Position numbers and translations under genes: made by a program
Shown: one piece after another, positions 52,357-60,828 of the stretch
Position numbering within the stretch: the stretch's first letter is position 1
Layout of the letters: each line of letters begins with the position of its first letter
The notes under the pieces: model-generated
Seen by the model: the letters and a program-made list of their open reading frames with translations, nothing else
The model's database searches: none
What the model was told of the DNA's origin: nothing
NCBI RefSeq assembly: GCF_014873955.1
Contig: NZ_JADBED010000001.1
Coordinates: forward strand, 1,488,001-1,552,000
Source of the DNA: Nesterenkonia lutea
Lineage (GTDB): Bacteria > Actinomycetota > Actinomycetes > Actinomycetales > Micrococcaceae
DNA length: 64,000 bases
Direction of reading: 5' to 3'

Positions 52357-53523
52357 ATGACCAAGCGCAAGCAGATCATCACAGCGGTCAACAGAGGCAC
52401 GATGTCTCAAGCCCAGGCTGCACGGGCCTACGGGGTCTCGGAATCGATGGTTTCCAAACTCTTGAGACAGTGGGCCCGAGAAGGCGAGGCGGCGTTCTAC
52501 ACCAAGACCCGCAGACCCCATTCACACCCTGCCGCGACGGGCCAGGAGGTCATCACCGAGATCACCCGACTGCGGACTGAGCTGGTGGCCCAGGGCCTGG
52601 ACGCAGGCCCGGCCACGATCAGAGATCACCTGCGCAAGAACCTCTCCGAGAATCAGACCCCGTCCCGGGCGAGCATCGCGCGGATCCTGAACCGGCAGAA
52701 CCTGGTGGCACCCGCGCCGAAGAAACGACCGAAATCCTCGCTGCTCAGATTCGAAGCAGAACTGCCTAACGGGTGCTGGCAATCAGATGTCACCAAGATC
52801 GTCCTTGCCGACGGGAAGATCGCCGAGGTGATCACCTGGCTCGATGACTACTCCAGAATGGTGGTGCATCTGCAGGCACATCTGCGGGTCACGGTGGACA
52901 CTGTGATCTCCTCCTTCACCGTCGCCGCAGGTCAGCACGGGATTCCAGCGGCCACACTGACCGATAACGGGCTGGTCTACACCACCCGGTTCCGGGGCGG
53001 GCCCAACCGGTTCGAGAAGCTGCTGCGCACCCACGACGTGATCCAGCGCAACGGTCGAGGCAATCATCCCCAGACCCAGGGCAAGGTCGAACGATTCCAA
53101 CAGACGATGAAGAAATGGATCACTGCCCGCCCCGCGGCGGCCAGCATCACTGAGCTGAACCAGCTGCTGGGGGACTTCACCAGGATCTATAACACCGAGC
53201 GGATCCACTCAGCACGCCGCGCAACCCCTTATGCGGCCTATATCGGTCGGCCCAAAGACTCTCCGGCACCGCTGCCCGAAGACACCACGAGGTACCTACA
53301 AGATCGGGTGGATAAGTTCGGCAAGCTCAGCATCCGCTACGACGGGCGGATGCGACATATCGGGATCGGGCGAACCCACGCGGGAACCCCCGTGGTGAAG
53401 ATCATCAAAGATCGCCATGTGATCATCGCGGACAAACGCACCGGAGAGGTCTTGAGGGAACTGATCCTTGATCCCACACGGGACTACCAGCCCCGTGGAT
53501 CCGGGCAAGAAGAAAGGCCCTGA
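52357..53523 (+). CDS. IS481-family transposase, copy 2
   Basis: The protein is identical to copy 1 over all 388 residues, including the helix-turn-helix and the Asp144, Asp203 and Glu245 triad. Complete identity implies a recent event. Any outward promoter formed at the IS-IS junction (right end of copy 1, target, left end of copy 2) would raise its expression, but I cannot identify one with confidence. Confidence 0.95.
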   Translation: MTKRKQIITAVNRGTMSQAQAARAYGVSESMVSKLLRQWAREGEAAFYTKTRRPHSHPAATGQEVITEITRLRTELVAQGLDAGPATIRDHLRKNLSENQTPSRASIARILNRQNLVAPAPKKRPKSSLLRFEAELPNGCWQSDVTKIVLADGKIAEVITWLDDYSRMVVHLQAHLRVTVDTVISSFTVAAGQHGIPAATLTDNGLVYTTRFRGGPNRFEKLLRTHDVIQRNGRGNHPQTQGKVERFQQTMKKWITARPAAASITELNQLLGDFTRIYNTERIHSARRATPYAAYIGRPKDSPAPLPEDTTRYLQDRVDKFGKLSIRYDGRMRHIGIGRTHAGTPVVKIIKDRHVIIADKRTGEVLRELILDPTRDYQPRGSGQEERP

Positions 53524-53543
53524 ACCGAGGGTTCAGGGCCTTT
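53513..53543 (+). terminator. IS-encoded terminator, copy 2
   Basis: Same 14-bp hairpin as at 52218-52248. It lies only 26 bp beyond the tRNA-Leu 3' end on the minus strand and may now serve as the tRNA terminator. Confidence 0.7.
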
Positions 53544-53564
53544 CCGATGTACTGAGACATCACA

Positions 53565-53580
53565 TCTGTGCGCGAGGGGG
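53565..53580. repeat. target-site copy 3, inside tRNA-Leu 3' end
   Basis: TCTGTGCGCGAGGGGG here is the original target: it covers the acceptor and T-stem 3' strand of tRNA-Leu. The following base is G in the tRNA and T (IS end) in the other two copies. Confidence 0.85.
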
Positions 53581-53652
53581 GACTTGAACCCCCACGCCCG
53601 TGAAGGCACTGGCACCTGAAGCCAGCGCGTCTACCTATTCCGCCACTCGCGC
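53569..53652 (-). tRNA. tRNA-Leu (CAG)
   Basis: An 84-nt class II tRNA on the minus strand: acceptor GCGCGAG/CTCGCGC, discriminator A, anticodon stem CTGGC/GCCAG around TTCAGGT (anticodon CAG), a variable arm (TGCCTTCACGGGCG) and T-arm GGGGGTTCAAGTCCCCC. The last 13 nt of the gene, with 3 flanking bases, form the IS target. The gene itself is whole because the insertion regenerated its 3' end. Confidence 0.97.
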
Positions 53653-53810
53653 ATACCTGCAGATCAGACCTTTCCAGCCCGATCTTCTGCCGGCGATTTC
53701 CTCCCGGCAGCGAGAAACATATTACCCATACTGCCTCTCGGATGCCTAATCGCGGGGTCATCCGCCGCGACCTCACCACATCCGGGCGGGAACCTTAGGA
53801 TGAAGGGGAT

Positions 53811-56800
53811 ATGTCTGCACCCACCACAGCCCGCCGTGAGCATTTCTCCTTCCAGGACCTCGCCTACCCGACCCAGCTCCCCGTCACCGGCGAGCGCGAA
53901 CGGATCCTCCGCGCGCTGACGGACCACCAGGTCGTCGTCGTCGCCGGGGAGACCGGCTCGGGCAAGACGACTCAGCTGCCCAAGATGGCACTGGAGCTGG
54001 GCCTGCACCGGCAGGGCCTGATCGGCCACACCCAGCCGCGTCGTCTCGCCGCCCGGACCGTGGCGGAGCGCCTGGCCGAGGAGCTGGGCACCACTGTCGG
54101 CAAGGACATCGGCTATCAGGTGCGGTTCAACTCGGAGGTCTCCGGCTCCACCGCTGTGAAGCTGATGACCGACGGCATCCTGCTTGCGGAGATCCAGCGC
54201 GATCCGCAGCTGAGCCGGTATTCCGCCATCATCATCGATGAGGCGCACGAGCGCAGCCTCAACATCGACGTGATCCTCGGCTACCTGCGGCGGGTGCTCC
54301 CGGATCGGCCGGACCTGAAGGTCATCGTCACCTCCGCGACCATCGATCCTGAACGCTTCGCCCGGCACTTCAGCTCCGACCCGGAGAACTGGACCCGGGA
54401 GAGCTCCGAGGTGCCGATCATCGAGGTCTCCGGGCGCACCTACCCGGTGGAGATCCGTTATCGACCGGTGAATCCCGAGGCCGAGCTCGAGGACTTCGAC
54501 GAGTCCGAGCACTTCGGTGAGGAGGAGGACGGCGACTACCGGCGCGGGTCCGCGCAGAAGCCGAAGACCGCAGCGCCGACGGCGCCCTCCCCCGGCACGA
54601 GCCCCGGCGCGCCGGGCGGCGAGGACCGTGACCTGCTGGACGCGGTCAGTGACGCCGTGCTGGAGCTGGCGCGCGAGCCCGAGGGCGACGTGCTCATCTT
54701 CTTCCCCGGGGAGCGAGAGATCCGCGACGCCGCTGAGGCGCTTGCCGAGACCATCGCCCGCGAGCGGCGGCTCAGCGGGGCGGAGATCCTGCCGCTCTTC
54801 GGACGCCTCTCCATGGCGGAGCAGAAGCGGGTCTTCTCCCCCGGCGGTCGACGACGCATAGTGCTGGCCACCAACGTGGCCGAGACCTCGCTGACCGTGC
54901 CCGGGATCAAGTACGTCATCGACACCGGCACGGCGCGCATCTCGCGGTACTCCACCCGCACCAAGGTCCAGCGGCTTCCGATCGAGGCGATCTCCCAGGC
55001 AAGTGCGAACCAGCGCTCAGGGCGCTCCGGGCGCACCAGCGACGGCATCGCGATCCGGCTGTACTCCCAGCAGGACTTCGAGTCCCGCCCGGAGTTCACC
55101 GACCCGGAGATCCTGCGGACCTCGCTGGCCTCGGTGCTGCTGCAGATGTCCTCCATGGGCATCACGCGCACCCCCGAGGACCTGCTCGACTTCCCGTTCG
55201 TGCAGAAGCCCGACGCCAAGGCGGTCAACGACGCCGTCCGGCTGCTCACCGAGCTCGGCGCACTGGAGAGCCGCGCAGGGTCCGGCGGCCGCGGCGCAGG
55301 GACTGCCGGCCGCAGCGGTGGGAGCTCCGTGACCCCGGTGGGACGCATGCTGGCCCAGCTGCCCGTGGATCCGCGGATGGCCCGGATGATGGTCGAGGGG
55401 GCCCGCCGCGATTGTCTTCCCGAGGTCACGGTGCTGGTGGCCGCGCTGACCATCCAGGACCCGCGCGAGCGTCCCGCTGAGAAGCGGGCCCAGGCAGATG
55501 AGCTGCATGCCCGGTTCAAGGACGAGAACTCCGACTTCTCGGCGCTGCTGAACCTCTGGCGCTACCTCCAGGAGCAGCAGGCCGAGCTCTCGGGCAACCA
55601 GTTCAGGAAGCTCTGTCACCGCGAGCACCTGAACTACCTGCGTGTGCGCGAATGGCAGGACCTGGTCGGTCAGCTCGGTGAGATCGCTGAGCAGGTGGAG
55701 TTCAGCTCCGCAGGCGCGGGCCGGCGTCGTACCCCAGGCCGTCCGGCACGAGGGCGCGGCAAGAAGCTGCCCACGGTGGACCCCGCCCAGAAGCATGACC
55801 AGATCCACCAGTCACTGCTGGCCGGACTGCTGAGCCATGTGGGCCTCTACAATCCGCGCACACGGGACTACCAGGGCGCGCGCGGGACCCGGTTCGCCGT
55901 CTTTCCCGGCTCGCACCTGTTCAAGAAGAACCACGACTGGGTCATGGCCAGCGAGCTGGTGGAGACCTCCAGGCTCTGGGCCCGCACGGTGGCGAAGATC
56001 GATCCCGCATGGGTGGAAGAGCTCGCTCCACACCTGGTGAAGACCAGCCATTCGGAGCCGCGCTGGTCGGCGCGCAGAGGTGCCGTGGTGGCCACCGAGA
56101 AGGTCACGCTCTTCGGGGTGCCCGTGGTCGCCGACCGGCAGGTGCTCTATTCCAAGGTGGACCCGGAGTACAGCCGTGAGCTGTTCATCCAGCGCGCCCT
56201 CGTCGAGGGCGACTGGTCCACCCGGCACCACTTCGACCGGCGCAACCGCGAGCGATTCGCAGAGCTCGAGGAGCTGGAGAACAGGACTCGGCGCAAGGAT
56301 CTGCGCGCCTCCGATGAGGAGCTCTTCAGCTTCTTCGACGCCCGCCTGCCTGCGAACATCGTCTCGCAGCGCCACTTCGACGCCTGGTGGAAGACGCAGC
56401 GGCTCGAGACTCCGGAGCTGCTGGACCTCACCGACGCCGCGCTCATGGCGGAGGCCGCCGAGGCGCTGGACATCGAGGCCTTCCCGGAGCATTTCGACCA
56501 CGACGGGCTGCAGCTTCAGCTCCAGTATGAGTTCAACCCCACCCGCTACACCGCAGAGAGCGGATCGAAGGCCACCGCCACCTCCGACGGGGTCACGGTG
56601 CGTGTCCCCGTGGTGTTCCTGAACCAGCTGGAACCGGCGCGCTTCGAGTGGCTGATCCCGGGCCTGCGCACGGAGCTGATCACCGCACTGATCCGCGGCA
56701 TGCCCAAGCCGCAGCGCAAGCACTTCGTCCCTGCACCGGATGTCGCGGCGCGTGCCCGTGAGCAGCTGGAGGCGGACTTCACTCCCGGGGTCGATTCGCT

Positions 56801-58100
56801 GCCGGACTCCCTGGCCACAGTGCTGCGCCGGCTCCGCGGCCATGCCCTCGACCCTGCCGTCTTCGACACCAGCGCGCTCCCCGATCACCTGCGGTTCACC
56901 TTCGCGGTGGTCAGTGAGGGCGGAAAGGTCCTGGACACTGGATTCGACCTGCGCGAGCTGCAGATCCGCTTCTCCACCGAGAACCGTCAGGCCATCGGAC
57001 GCAGCCTTGCCGCAGGCGAGACTCCGGCGGAGCCCGCCCCGGCCTCCCCCAGGGCTGCCGGCTCAGGATCCGCCAGCACCGACGCCGCAGCCTCGGGCGC
57101 CGGGAGGCAGAAGGGCCGCAGTCCGGGGAAGGCGGCCGACTCCGCCCCAGCTGGCAAGCAGGGGCAGACGAGCTGGACCTTCGGCGAGCTCTCGCGGGAG
57201 ATCACCACAGTCGTGGCCGGCCGCCAGATCATCGGCTACCCCGCCCTCGCCCCAGCCTCAGCCTCAGCCTCAGCCTCAGGCCACGAGGTGGCAGGATCGA
57301 AGCAGGGCGCACCCGGCAGGGGGGCAGCGAAGCAGACAGGCCCGCAGGGGGTCTCCTATACGATCCAGGACTCCGCGCAGGCCCAGCGTCGAGTGCACCG
57401 GGCCGGCGTCGTCGCCCTGCTGCGCGCAGTGCTGCCCTCCCCGCAGCGCTATGTGCTGGACCACCTGAGCAACCGGGAACGCCTGGCGTTCAGCCAGTCT
57501 CCGCACGGGACTGTCGAGTCCCTGGTGGAGGACGCGACGACGGCGGCGCTGGATCATCTCGTGCCGGCGGAGCTGCCGTTCAGCGAGGCCGAGTTCCAGC
57601 AGCTGGCCCGGAGTGCGCGGGCAGAGCTGATCGAGGCCGTGCTGAAGCTCACCGATGTCCTCGCGCAGGTGCTGAGTCTCTCCGCAGACCTCACGGCTCG
57701 ACTTTCGCGCATCCGCTCTGATGCCCTGCGGGCGCCGCGGAGCGACATGTCCACCCAGCTGCAGCAGCTCGTATACCCGGGATTCGTCACCGCCACCGGG
57801 CAGTCCCAGCTGCAGCATCTCCCGCGCTACCTCAAGGCCCTGGGACTGCGGCTCGACCGGCTCGAGGCCGGCCAGGGGCTCAGCCGCGATGCGGCAGACA
57901 TGGCGATCGTGCAGGAGCTGGAGGACGAGTACGATGCGGCGCTGGAGGCGGTTCCGGCGCAGCTTCCCGTGCCCGATGAGCTGCTCGGCGTGAAGTGGAT
58001 GCTGGAGGAGCTCCGGGTCAACCTCTTCGCCCAGCAGCTGGGCACGGCGCAGACCGTCTCGCCCAAACGGATCCGCCGGGCGCTCAAGCAGGCGCGCTGA
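53811..58100 (+). CDS. hrpA: ATP-dependent RNA helicase HrpA (DEAH box)
   Basis: The 1429-residue protein has Walker A GETGSGKTT (46-54), DEAH (143-146), SAT (175-177) and the QRSGRSGR arginine-finger motif, followed by the HA2/OB region and the long C-terminal domain (DUF3418) of bacterial HrpA. Two Ala/Pro/Ser-rich inserts are evident: residues about 250-275 in the helicase core and about 1080-1200 near the C-terminus, the latter with a short hexamer repeat. Bacterial HrpA acts in mRNA processing and rescue of stalled ribosomes. GAAGGGG and TAGGAT lie just upstream of the ATG. Confidence 0.96.
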   Translation: MSAPTTARREHFSFQDLAYPTQLPVTGERERILRALTDHQVVVVAGETGSGKTTQLPKMALELGLHRQGLIGHTQPRRLAARTVAERLAEELGTTVGKDIGYQVRFNSEVSGSTAVKLMTDGILLAEIQRDPQLSRYSAIIIDEAHERSLNIDVILGYLRRVLPDRPDLKVIVTSATIDPERFARHFSSDPENWTRESSEVPIIEVSGRTYPVEIRYRPVNPEAELEDFDESEHFGEEEDGDYRRGSAQKPKTAAPTAPSPGTSPGAPGGEDRDLLDAVSDAVLELAREPEGDVLIFFPGEREIRDAAEALAETIARERRLSGAEILPLFGRLSMAEQKRVFSPGGRRRIVLATNVAETSLTVPGIKYVIDTGTARISRYSTRTKVQRLPIEAISQASANQRSGRSGRTSDGIAIRLYSQQDFESRPEFTDPEILRTSLASVLLQMSSMGITRTPEDLLDFPFVQKPDAKAVNDAVRLLTELGALESRAGSGGRGAGTAGRSGGSSVTPVGRMLAQLPVDPRMARMMVEGARRDCLPEVTVLVAALTIQDPRERPAEKRAQADELHARFKDENSDFSALLNLWRYLQEQQAELSGNQFRKLCHREHLNYLRVREWQDLVGQLGEIAEQVEFSSAGAGRRRTPGRPARGRGKKLPTVDPAQKHDQIHQSLLAGLLSHVGLYNPRTRDYQGARGTRFAVFPGSHLFKKNHDWVMASELVETSRLWARTVAKIDPAWVEELAPHLVKTSHSEPRWSARRGAVVATEKVTLFGVPVVADRQVLYSKVDPEYSRELFIQRALVEGDWSTRHHFDRRNRERFAELEELENRTRRKDLRASDEELFSFFDARLPANIVSQRHFDAWWKTQRLETPELLDLTDAALMAEAAEALDIEAFPEHFDHDGLQLQLQYEFNPTRYTAESGSKATATSDGVTVRVPVVFLNQLEPARFEWLIPGLRTELITALIRGMPKPQRKHFVPAPDVAARAREQLEADFTPGVDSLPDSLATVLRRLRGHALDPAVFDTSALPDHLRFTFAVVSEGGKVLDTGFDLRELQIRFSTENRQAIGRSLAAGETPAEPAPASPRAAGSGSASTDAAASGAGRQKGRSPGKAADSAPAGKQGQTSWTFGELSREITTVVAGRQIIGYPALAPASASASASGHEVAGSKQGAPGRGAAKQTGPQGVSYTIQDSAQAQRRVHRAGVVALLRAVLPSPQRYVLDHLSNRERLAFSQSPHGTVESLVEDATTAALDHLVPAELPFSEAEFQQLARSARAELIEAVLKLTDVLAQVLSLSADLTARLSRIRSDALRAPRSDMSTQLQQLVYPGFVTATGQSQLQHLPRYLKALGLRLDRLEAGQGLSRDAADMAIVQELEDEYDAALEAVPAQLPVPDELLGVKWMLEELRVNLFAQQLGTAQTVSPKRIRRALKQAR
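57253..57280 (+). repeat. hexanucleotide repeat in hrpA
   Basis: About four GCCTCA units in a row encode an Ala-Ser run in the disordered C-terminal insert of HrpA. The 6-bp unit keeps the frame. Confidence 0.8.
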
Positions 58101-58101
58101 G

Positions 58102-58139
58102 CTGACCCTGCCGGCTCAGCCCGCCTGAGCCGGGGTCAG
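58102..58139. terminator. bidirectional terminator between hrpA and the HIT gene
   Basis: Convergent genes are separated by an imperfect hairpin: arms CTGACCC...CCGGCTCAG (58102-58119) and CTGAGCCGG...GGGTCAG (58125-58139) with a small bulge. It overlaps the last codons of the HIT gene. There is no U-run. Confidence 0.55.
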
Positions 58140-58570
58140 TCCTGCTCGGCGGGGACGTGCTCAGCGTCGCCCATGAGGCGCAGCGCCACGCGCAGCTTCT
58201 CGGCGGCCTCATCCATCTTCGCGGCGTCTGGGTCGTCATCGGCCTGGGCGAAGCTGTGATCGGCCATCGAGTTCGACGGCCAGACATGCAGGTGCAGGTG
58301 TGGGACCTCGAAGCCGGCGATGCTCAGTCCGGCACGCTCGGAGCCGAAGGCCTCCACCTGTGCCTTGCCGATGCGATGCGCCACGTGCATGAGATGAGTC
58401 ATCAGCTGGCCCTCCGCATCGGTCCATTTGTCGACCTCCTGACGCGGGACCACGAGGGTGTGTCCATAGGCCAGCGGGGCGATGGAGAGGAACCCTGCGC
58501 AGGTCTCGTCCTGCCAGACGAAGCGCCCGGGGATCTCGCCGGCGATGACCTTGCTGAAGACTGTGCTCAT
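58136..58570 (-). CDS. HIT-family nucleotide hydrolase
   Basis: The 144-residue protein has the histidine triad H-L-H-L-H at 91-95 (VPHLHLHVWP) and the usual N-terminal SKVIAGEIPGRFVW and GHTLVVPRQEVDKW segments. HIT proteins hydrolyse nucleoside phosphoramidates or dinucleotides; the exact substrate is not predictable. The ATG at 58570 is 7 bp after TAGAGT, so upstream codons to 58783 are rejected. The gene diverges from zur. Confidence 0.95.
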   Translation of the reverse strand: MSTVFSKVIAGEIPGRFVWQDETCAGFLSIAPLAYGHTLVVPRQEVDKWTDAEGQLMTHLMHVAHRIGKAQVEAFGSERAGLSIAGFEVPHLHLHVWPSNSMADHSFAQADDDPDAAKMDEAAEKLRVALRLMGDAEHVPAEQD

Positions 58571-58577
58571 GGTCTCC

Positions 58578-58583
58578 ACTCTA
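58578..58583 (-). promoter_or_regulatory. -10 element for a leaderless HIT mRNA
   Basis: TAGAGT on the minus strand lies 7 bp before the ATG at 58570. Confidence 0.6.
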
Positions 58584-58594
58584 GTCCTGACTGC

Positions 58595-58600
58595 TAGTCT
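58595..58600 (+). promoter_or_regulatory. -10 element for zur
   Basis: TAGTCT on the plus strand lies 9 bp before the zur ATG at 58610, predicting a leader of only 2-3 nt. The two divergent starts here are 39 bp apart. Confidence 0.5.
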
Positions 58601-58609
58601 GGAGCGAGC

Positions 58610-59035
58610 ATGGACGAGATCACAACCACCCCTCCGGCCCGCGGCCGCTCCACCCGGCAGAAGCGCGCCGTCTGGGCCGCGCTGCACTCCCTCGAGGACT
58701 TCGTCAGCGCCCAGGAGCTGCACAAGATCCTCGACGAGCGCGGTGAGAAGGTCTCCCTGGCCACGGTCTACCGGGTGCTGCAATCACACCAGGAGGAGGG
58801 CCTGGTCGATGTGCTGCGACCCGATGACGGCGAAGCGATCTTCCGGCTCTGCGAGCGCGAGGAGCACCACCATCATCTGGTCTGCCGCTCCTGCGGGCTG
58901 ACCGTGGAGTTCGAGGCCCCCGACATCGAGGACTGGGCCGCCAGGCTGGCGGCCGAACAGAGCTTCTCCGAGGTCCGGCACACGCTGGAGATCTTCGGCC
59001 TCTGTGCGGCCTGCGCCGCACTGCCCCACCGCTGA
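58610..59035 (+). CDS. zur: Fur-family regulator, probably zinc uptake regulator Zur
   Basis: The 141-residue protein has the Fur winged helix (SAQELHKILDERGEKVSLATVYRVL), the His-rich metal region HHHHLVC (86-92) and two CxxC structural zinc pairs, Cys92/Cys95 and Cys132/Cys135. Zinc specificity is inferred from the neighbouring znuACB genes, which converge on it, and from the Fur-type operator upstream of znuA. Confidence 0.9.
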   Translation: MDEITTTPPARGRSTRQKRAVWAALHSLEDFVSAQELHKILDERGEKVSLATVYRVLQSHQEEGLVDVLRPDDGEAIFRLCEREEHHHHLVCRSCGLTVEFEAPDIEDWAARLAAEQSFSEVRHTLEIFGLCAACAALPHR

Positions 59036-59056
59036 GCCGCCCCGCGTCACGTCACG

Positions 59057-59965
59057 TCAGGGATTGCGCGGCAGCGCCGCGGCACCACTGGCCGACTCGG
59101 CGGTCAGCGCGGCCGATGCCCGCTTCCGTCGGATTCTCCCGCCCCTGCCGATGAGCACGCAGACCACATAGATCAAGAAGGAGATCGTGGTGATGTACGG
59201 GCTGATCGGCACGGTGCCGGTGATGGCGAGCATGATCCCTCCCACGGAGGAGACCAGCGCGAAGCCCATGGAGAGCAGCACGGCCAGATAGGGACGCACC
59301 GTGACCTTCAGCGCCGCGGCCGCGGGCACCACCAGCAGGGCCAGCACCAGCAGTGCACCGACCACCTGCACGGACATCGCCACGGCGACACCCAGCAGCA
59401 CCATGAAGACCATCGAGAGCAGGTTCACCCGCACTCCGCGGGCACGTGCCAGCTGCGGGTCCACCGAGGCGAACATCAGCGGACGCCAGATCAGCAGCAG
59501 CACGATGCTGATGAGCACGGCCCCGGTGACCAGGGTCTGGGTCTGGATGTCGTCCACGCCGACGATCTGCCCGGTCAGCAGCCCGAACTTGTTGGCGCTG
59601 CGTCCCTGATACAGGGACAGAAACAGGATTCCGAGCCCGAGCCCGAAGGGCATGAGCACACCGGTGACGGCGCTGGTGTCGCGGTCCTTCAGGCTCAGCA
59701 CACCGATCAGCACCGCCGCGGCCACGGCTCCTGCCGCGGAGCCGGCCACGACGTCCACGCCGACAAGCAGCGCCAGGGCGGCCCCGGCGAAGGAGATCTC
59801 GGCGATCCCATGGACCACCAGCGCGGTGCGTCGCAGCATGATGAACACCCCGATGAGTCCACCCATCAGGCCGAGCACCGCTGCGGTGATCACCGAATTC
59901 TGCACCAGCGAGAACAGCTCCCAATAGCCTTCGGTGCTGAAGGAGCCGGTCAGCGTCTCGATCAT
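59057..59965 (-). CDS. znuB: zinc ABC transporter permease
   Basis: The 302-residue protein has about eight membrane helices and ABC-3 family features: GLMGGLIGVFIMLRR, HGIAEISFAGAALALL, and GARGVRV-type loop ARARGVRVNLLSMVF. The C-terminus is a basic, Ala-rich cytoplasmic tail. Its ATG overlaps the znuC stop by 4 bp. It forms the membrane channel of the importer with ZnuC and ZnuA. Confidence 0.95.
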   Translation of the reverse strand: MIETLTGSFSTEGYWELFSLVQNSVITAAVLGLMGGLIGVFIMLRRTALVVHGIAEISFAGAALALLVGVDVVAGSAAGAVAAAVLIGVLSLKDRDTSAVTGVLMPFGLGLGILFLSLYQGRSANKFGLLTGQIVGVDDIQTQTLVTGAVLISIVLLLIWRPLMFASVDPQLARARGVRVNLLSMVFMVLLGVAVAMSVQVVGALLVLALLVVPAAAALKVTVRPYLAVLLSMGFALVSSVGGIMLAITGTVPISPYITTISFLIYVVCVLIGRGGRIRRKRASAALTAESASGAAALPRNP

Positions 59966-60828
59966 GGGAGGGCCAGCTCCTCGGGGTGATAGTGGCAGCT
60001 CTCGTCGTGCGCCGACATGACCACCAGCCGGCCCTTGTGCTCGATGACATCCACGGAGGAGCCATAGAGCTCGGAGAGCACCTCCGTGCGCATGACCTCG
60101 GCGGGGGTGCCGATGCGGTGCTGGCCGCGGGCGAAGTAGAGGACCCGGTCCACATGCTCGATCACGGGGTTGATCTCATGAGTCACGAAGATCACGGCCG
60201 AGCCGCGGTCCACGGCCTGGCGTCGGATGAGTTCGGTCACCGCCTGCTGGTGATGCAGGTCCAGGGAGTGCAGGGGTTCGTCGCAGAGCAGCACCTCGGG
60301 GTTCGAGGCAAGGGCCTGGGCCGTGCGCAGCCGCTGCTGTTCGCCGCCGGAGAGCAGACCCACCGGCATGTCGGCGTAGGCGGTCGCGCCGACGGCCGTC
60401 AGAAGCTCATCCACACGGCGCCGCAGGGCCCGCGGGTGCAGCCGCATGCCGAAACGGTGCCCGTCCAGGCCCAGTGCGACCATGTCACGGGCACGAAGCG
60501 GCGTCTCCTCCGGCATCGTCTGCTGCTGCGGGATGTAACCGACCCGGCTGCTTCCGCGGCGCACGGGGGCGCCGCCGATCTCGACGCTGCCCGAGCTGAG
60601 CCGGGCCAGACCGAGCAGGACCTTCAGGAACGTGGATTTGCCGGCGCCGTTGGGACCCAGCACCGCGAGGAACTCGCCCGGCACCAGCTCCAGGTCGAGT
60701 CCCTCCCAGAGCATGGGGCCGCCGAAGCCGATGCTGGCGGCATCGAGCCGGACCACCGGATCCGCTGTGCCCGCCGCTGAGCTGCCCCGACCCTGGACGG
60801 CTGCGCCGCGCTCCTGCGGATCATCCAT
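59962..60828 (-). CDS. znuC: zinc ABC transporter ATP-binding protein
   Basis: The ABC ATPase has Walker A GPNGAGKST, signature LSGGEQQR, Walker B VLLCDEPLHSLD and the switch histidine in IFVTHEIN. I choose the ATG at 60828, which has GGAG 7 nt upstream and overlaps the end of znuA by 8 bp, giving 288 residues. The open frame continues upstream to 61125 inside znuA and is not protein. The C-terminal tail is His-rich (HDESCHYHPEE), which may bind zinc. Confidence 0.95.
   Translation of the reverse strand: MDDPQERGAAVQGRGSSAAGTADPVVRLDAASIGFGGPMLWEGLDLELVPGEFLAVLGPNGAGKSTFLKVLLGLARLSSGSVEIGGAPVRRGSSRVGYIPQQQTMPEETPLRARDMVALGLDGHRFGMRLHPRALRRRVDELLTAVGATAYADMPVGLLSGGEQQRLRTAQALASNPEVLLCDEPLHSLDLHHQQAVTELIRRQAVDRGSAVIFVTHEINPVIEHVDRVLYFARGQHRIGTPAEVMRTEVLSELYGSSVDVIEHKGRLVVMSAHDESCHYHPEELALP

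Larger units (their letters stand above)
52286..53564 (+). mobile_element. IS481-family insertion sequence, copy 2
   Basis: This is a second 1279-bp element in the same orientation, exactly 1295 bp downstream of copy 1 (1279 bp plus the 16-bp target). I see no base difference from copy 1 in the stretches compared, and the proteins are identical. Its right flank is the tRNA-Leu 3' end. Confidence 0.85.

Noticed and set aside
50991..53564. Tandem IS copies as a composite transposon
   Set aside because: Only the 16-bp target lies between the copies; there is no passenger gene. An assembly duplication cannot be excluded from sequence alone, but the separate target copies fit true insertion.
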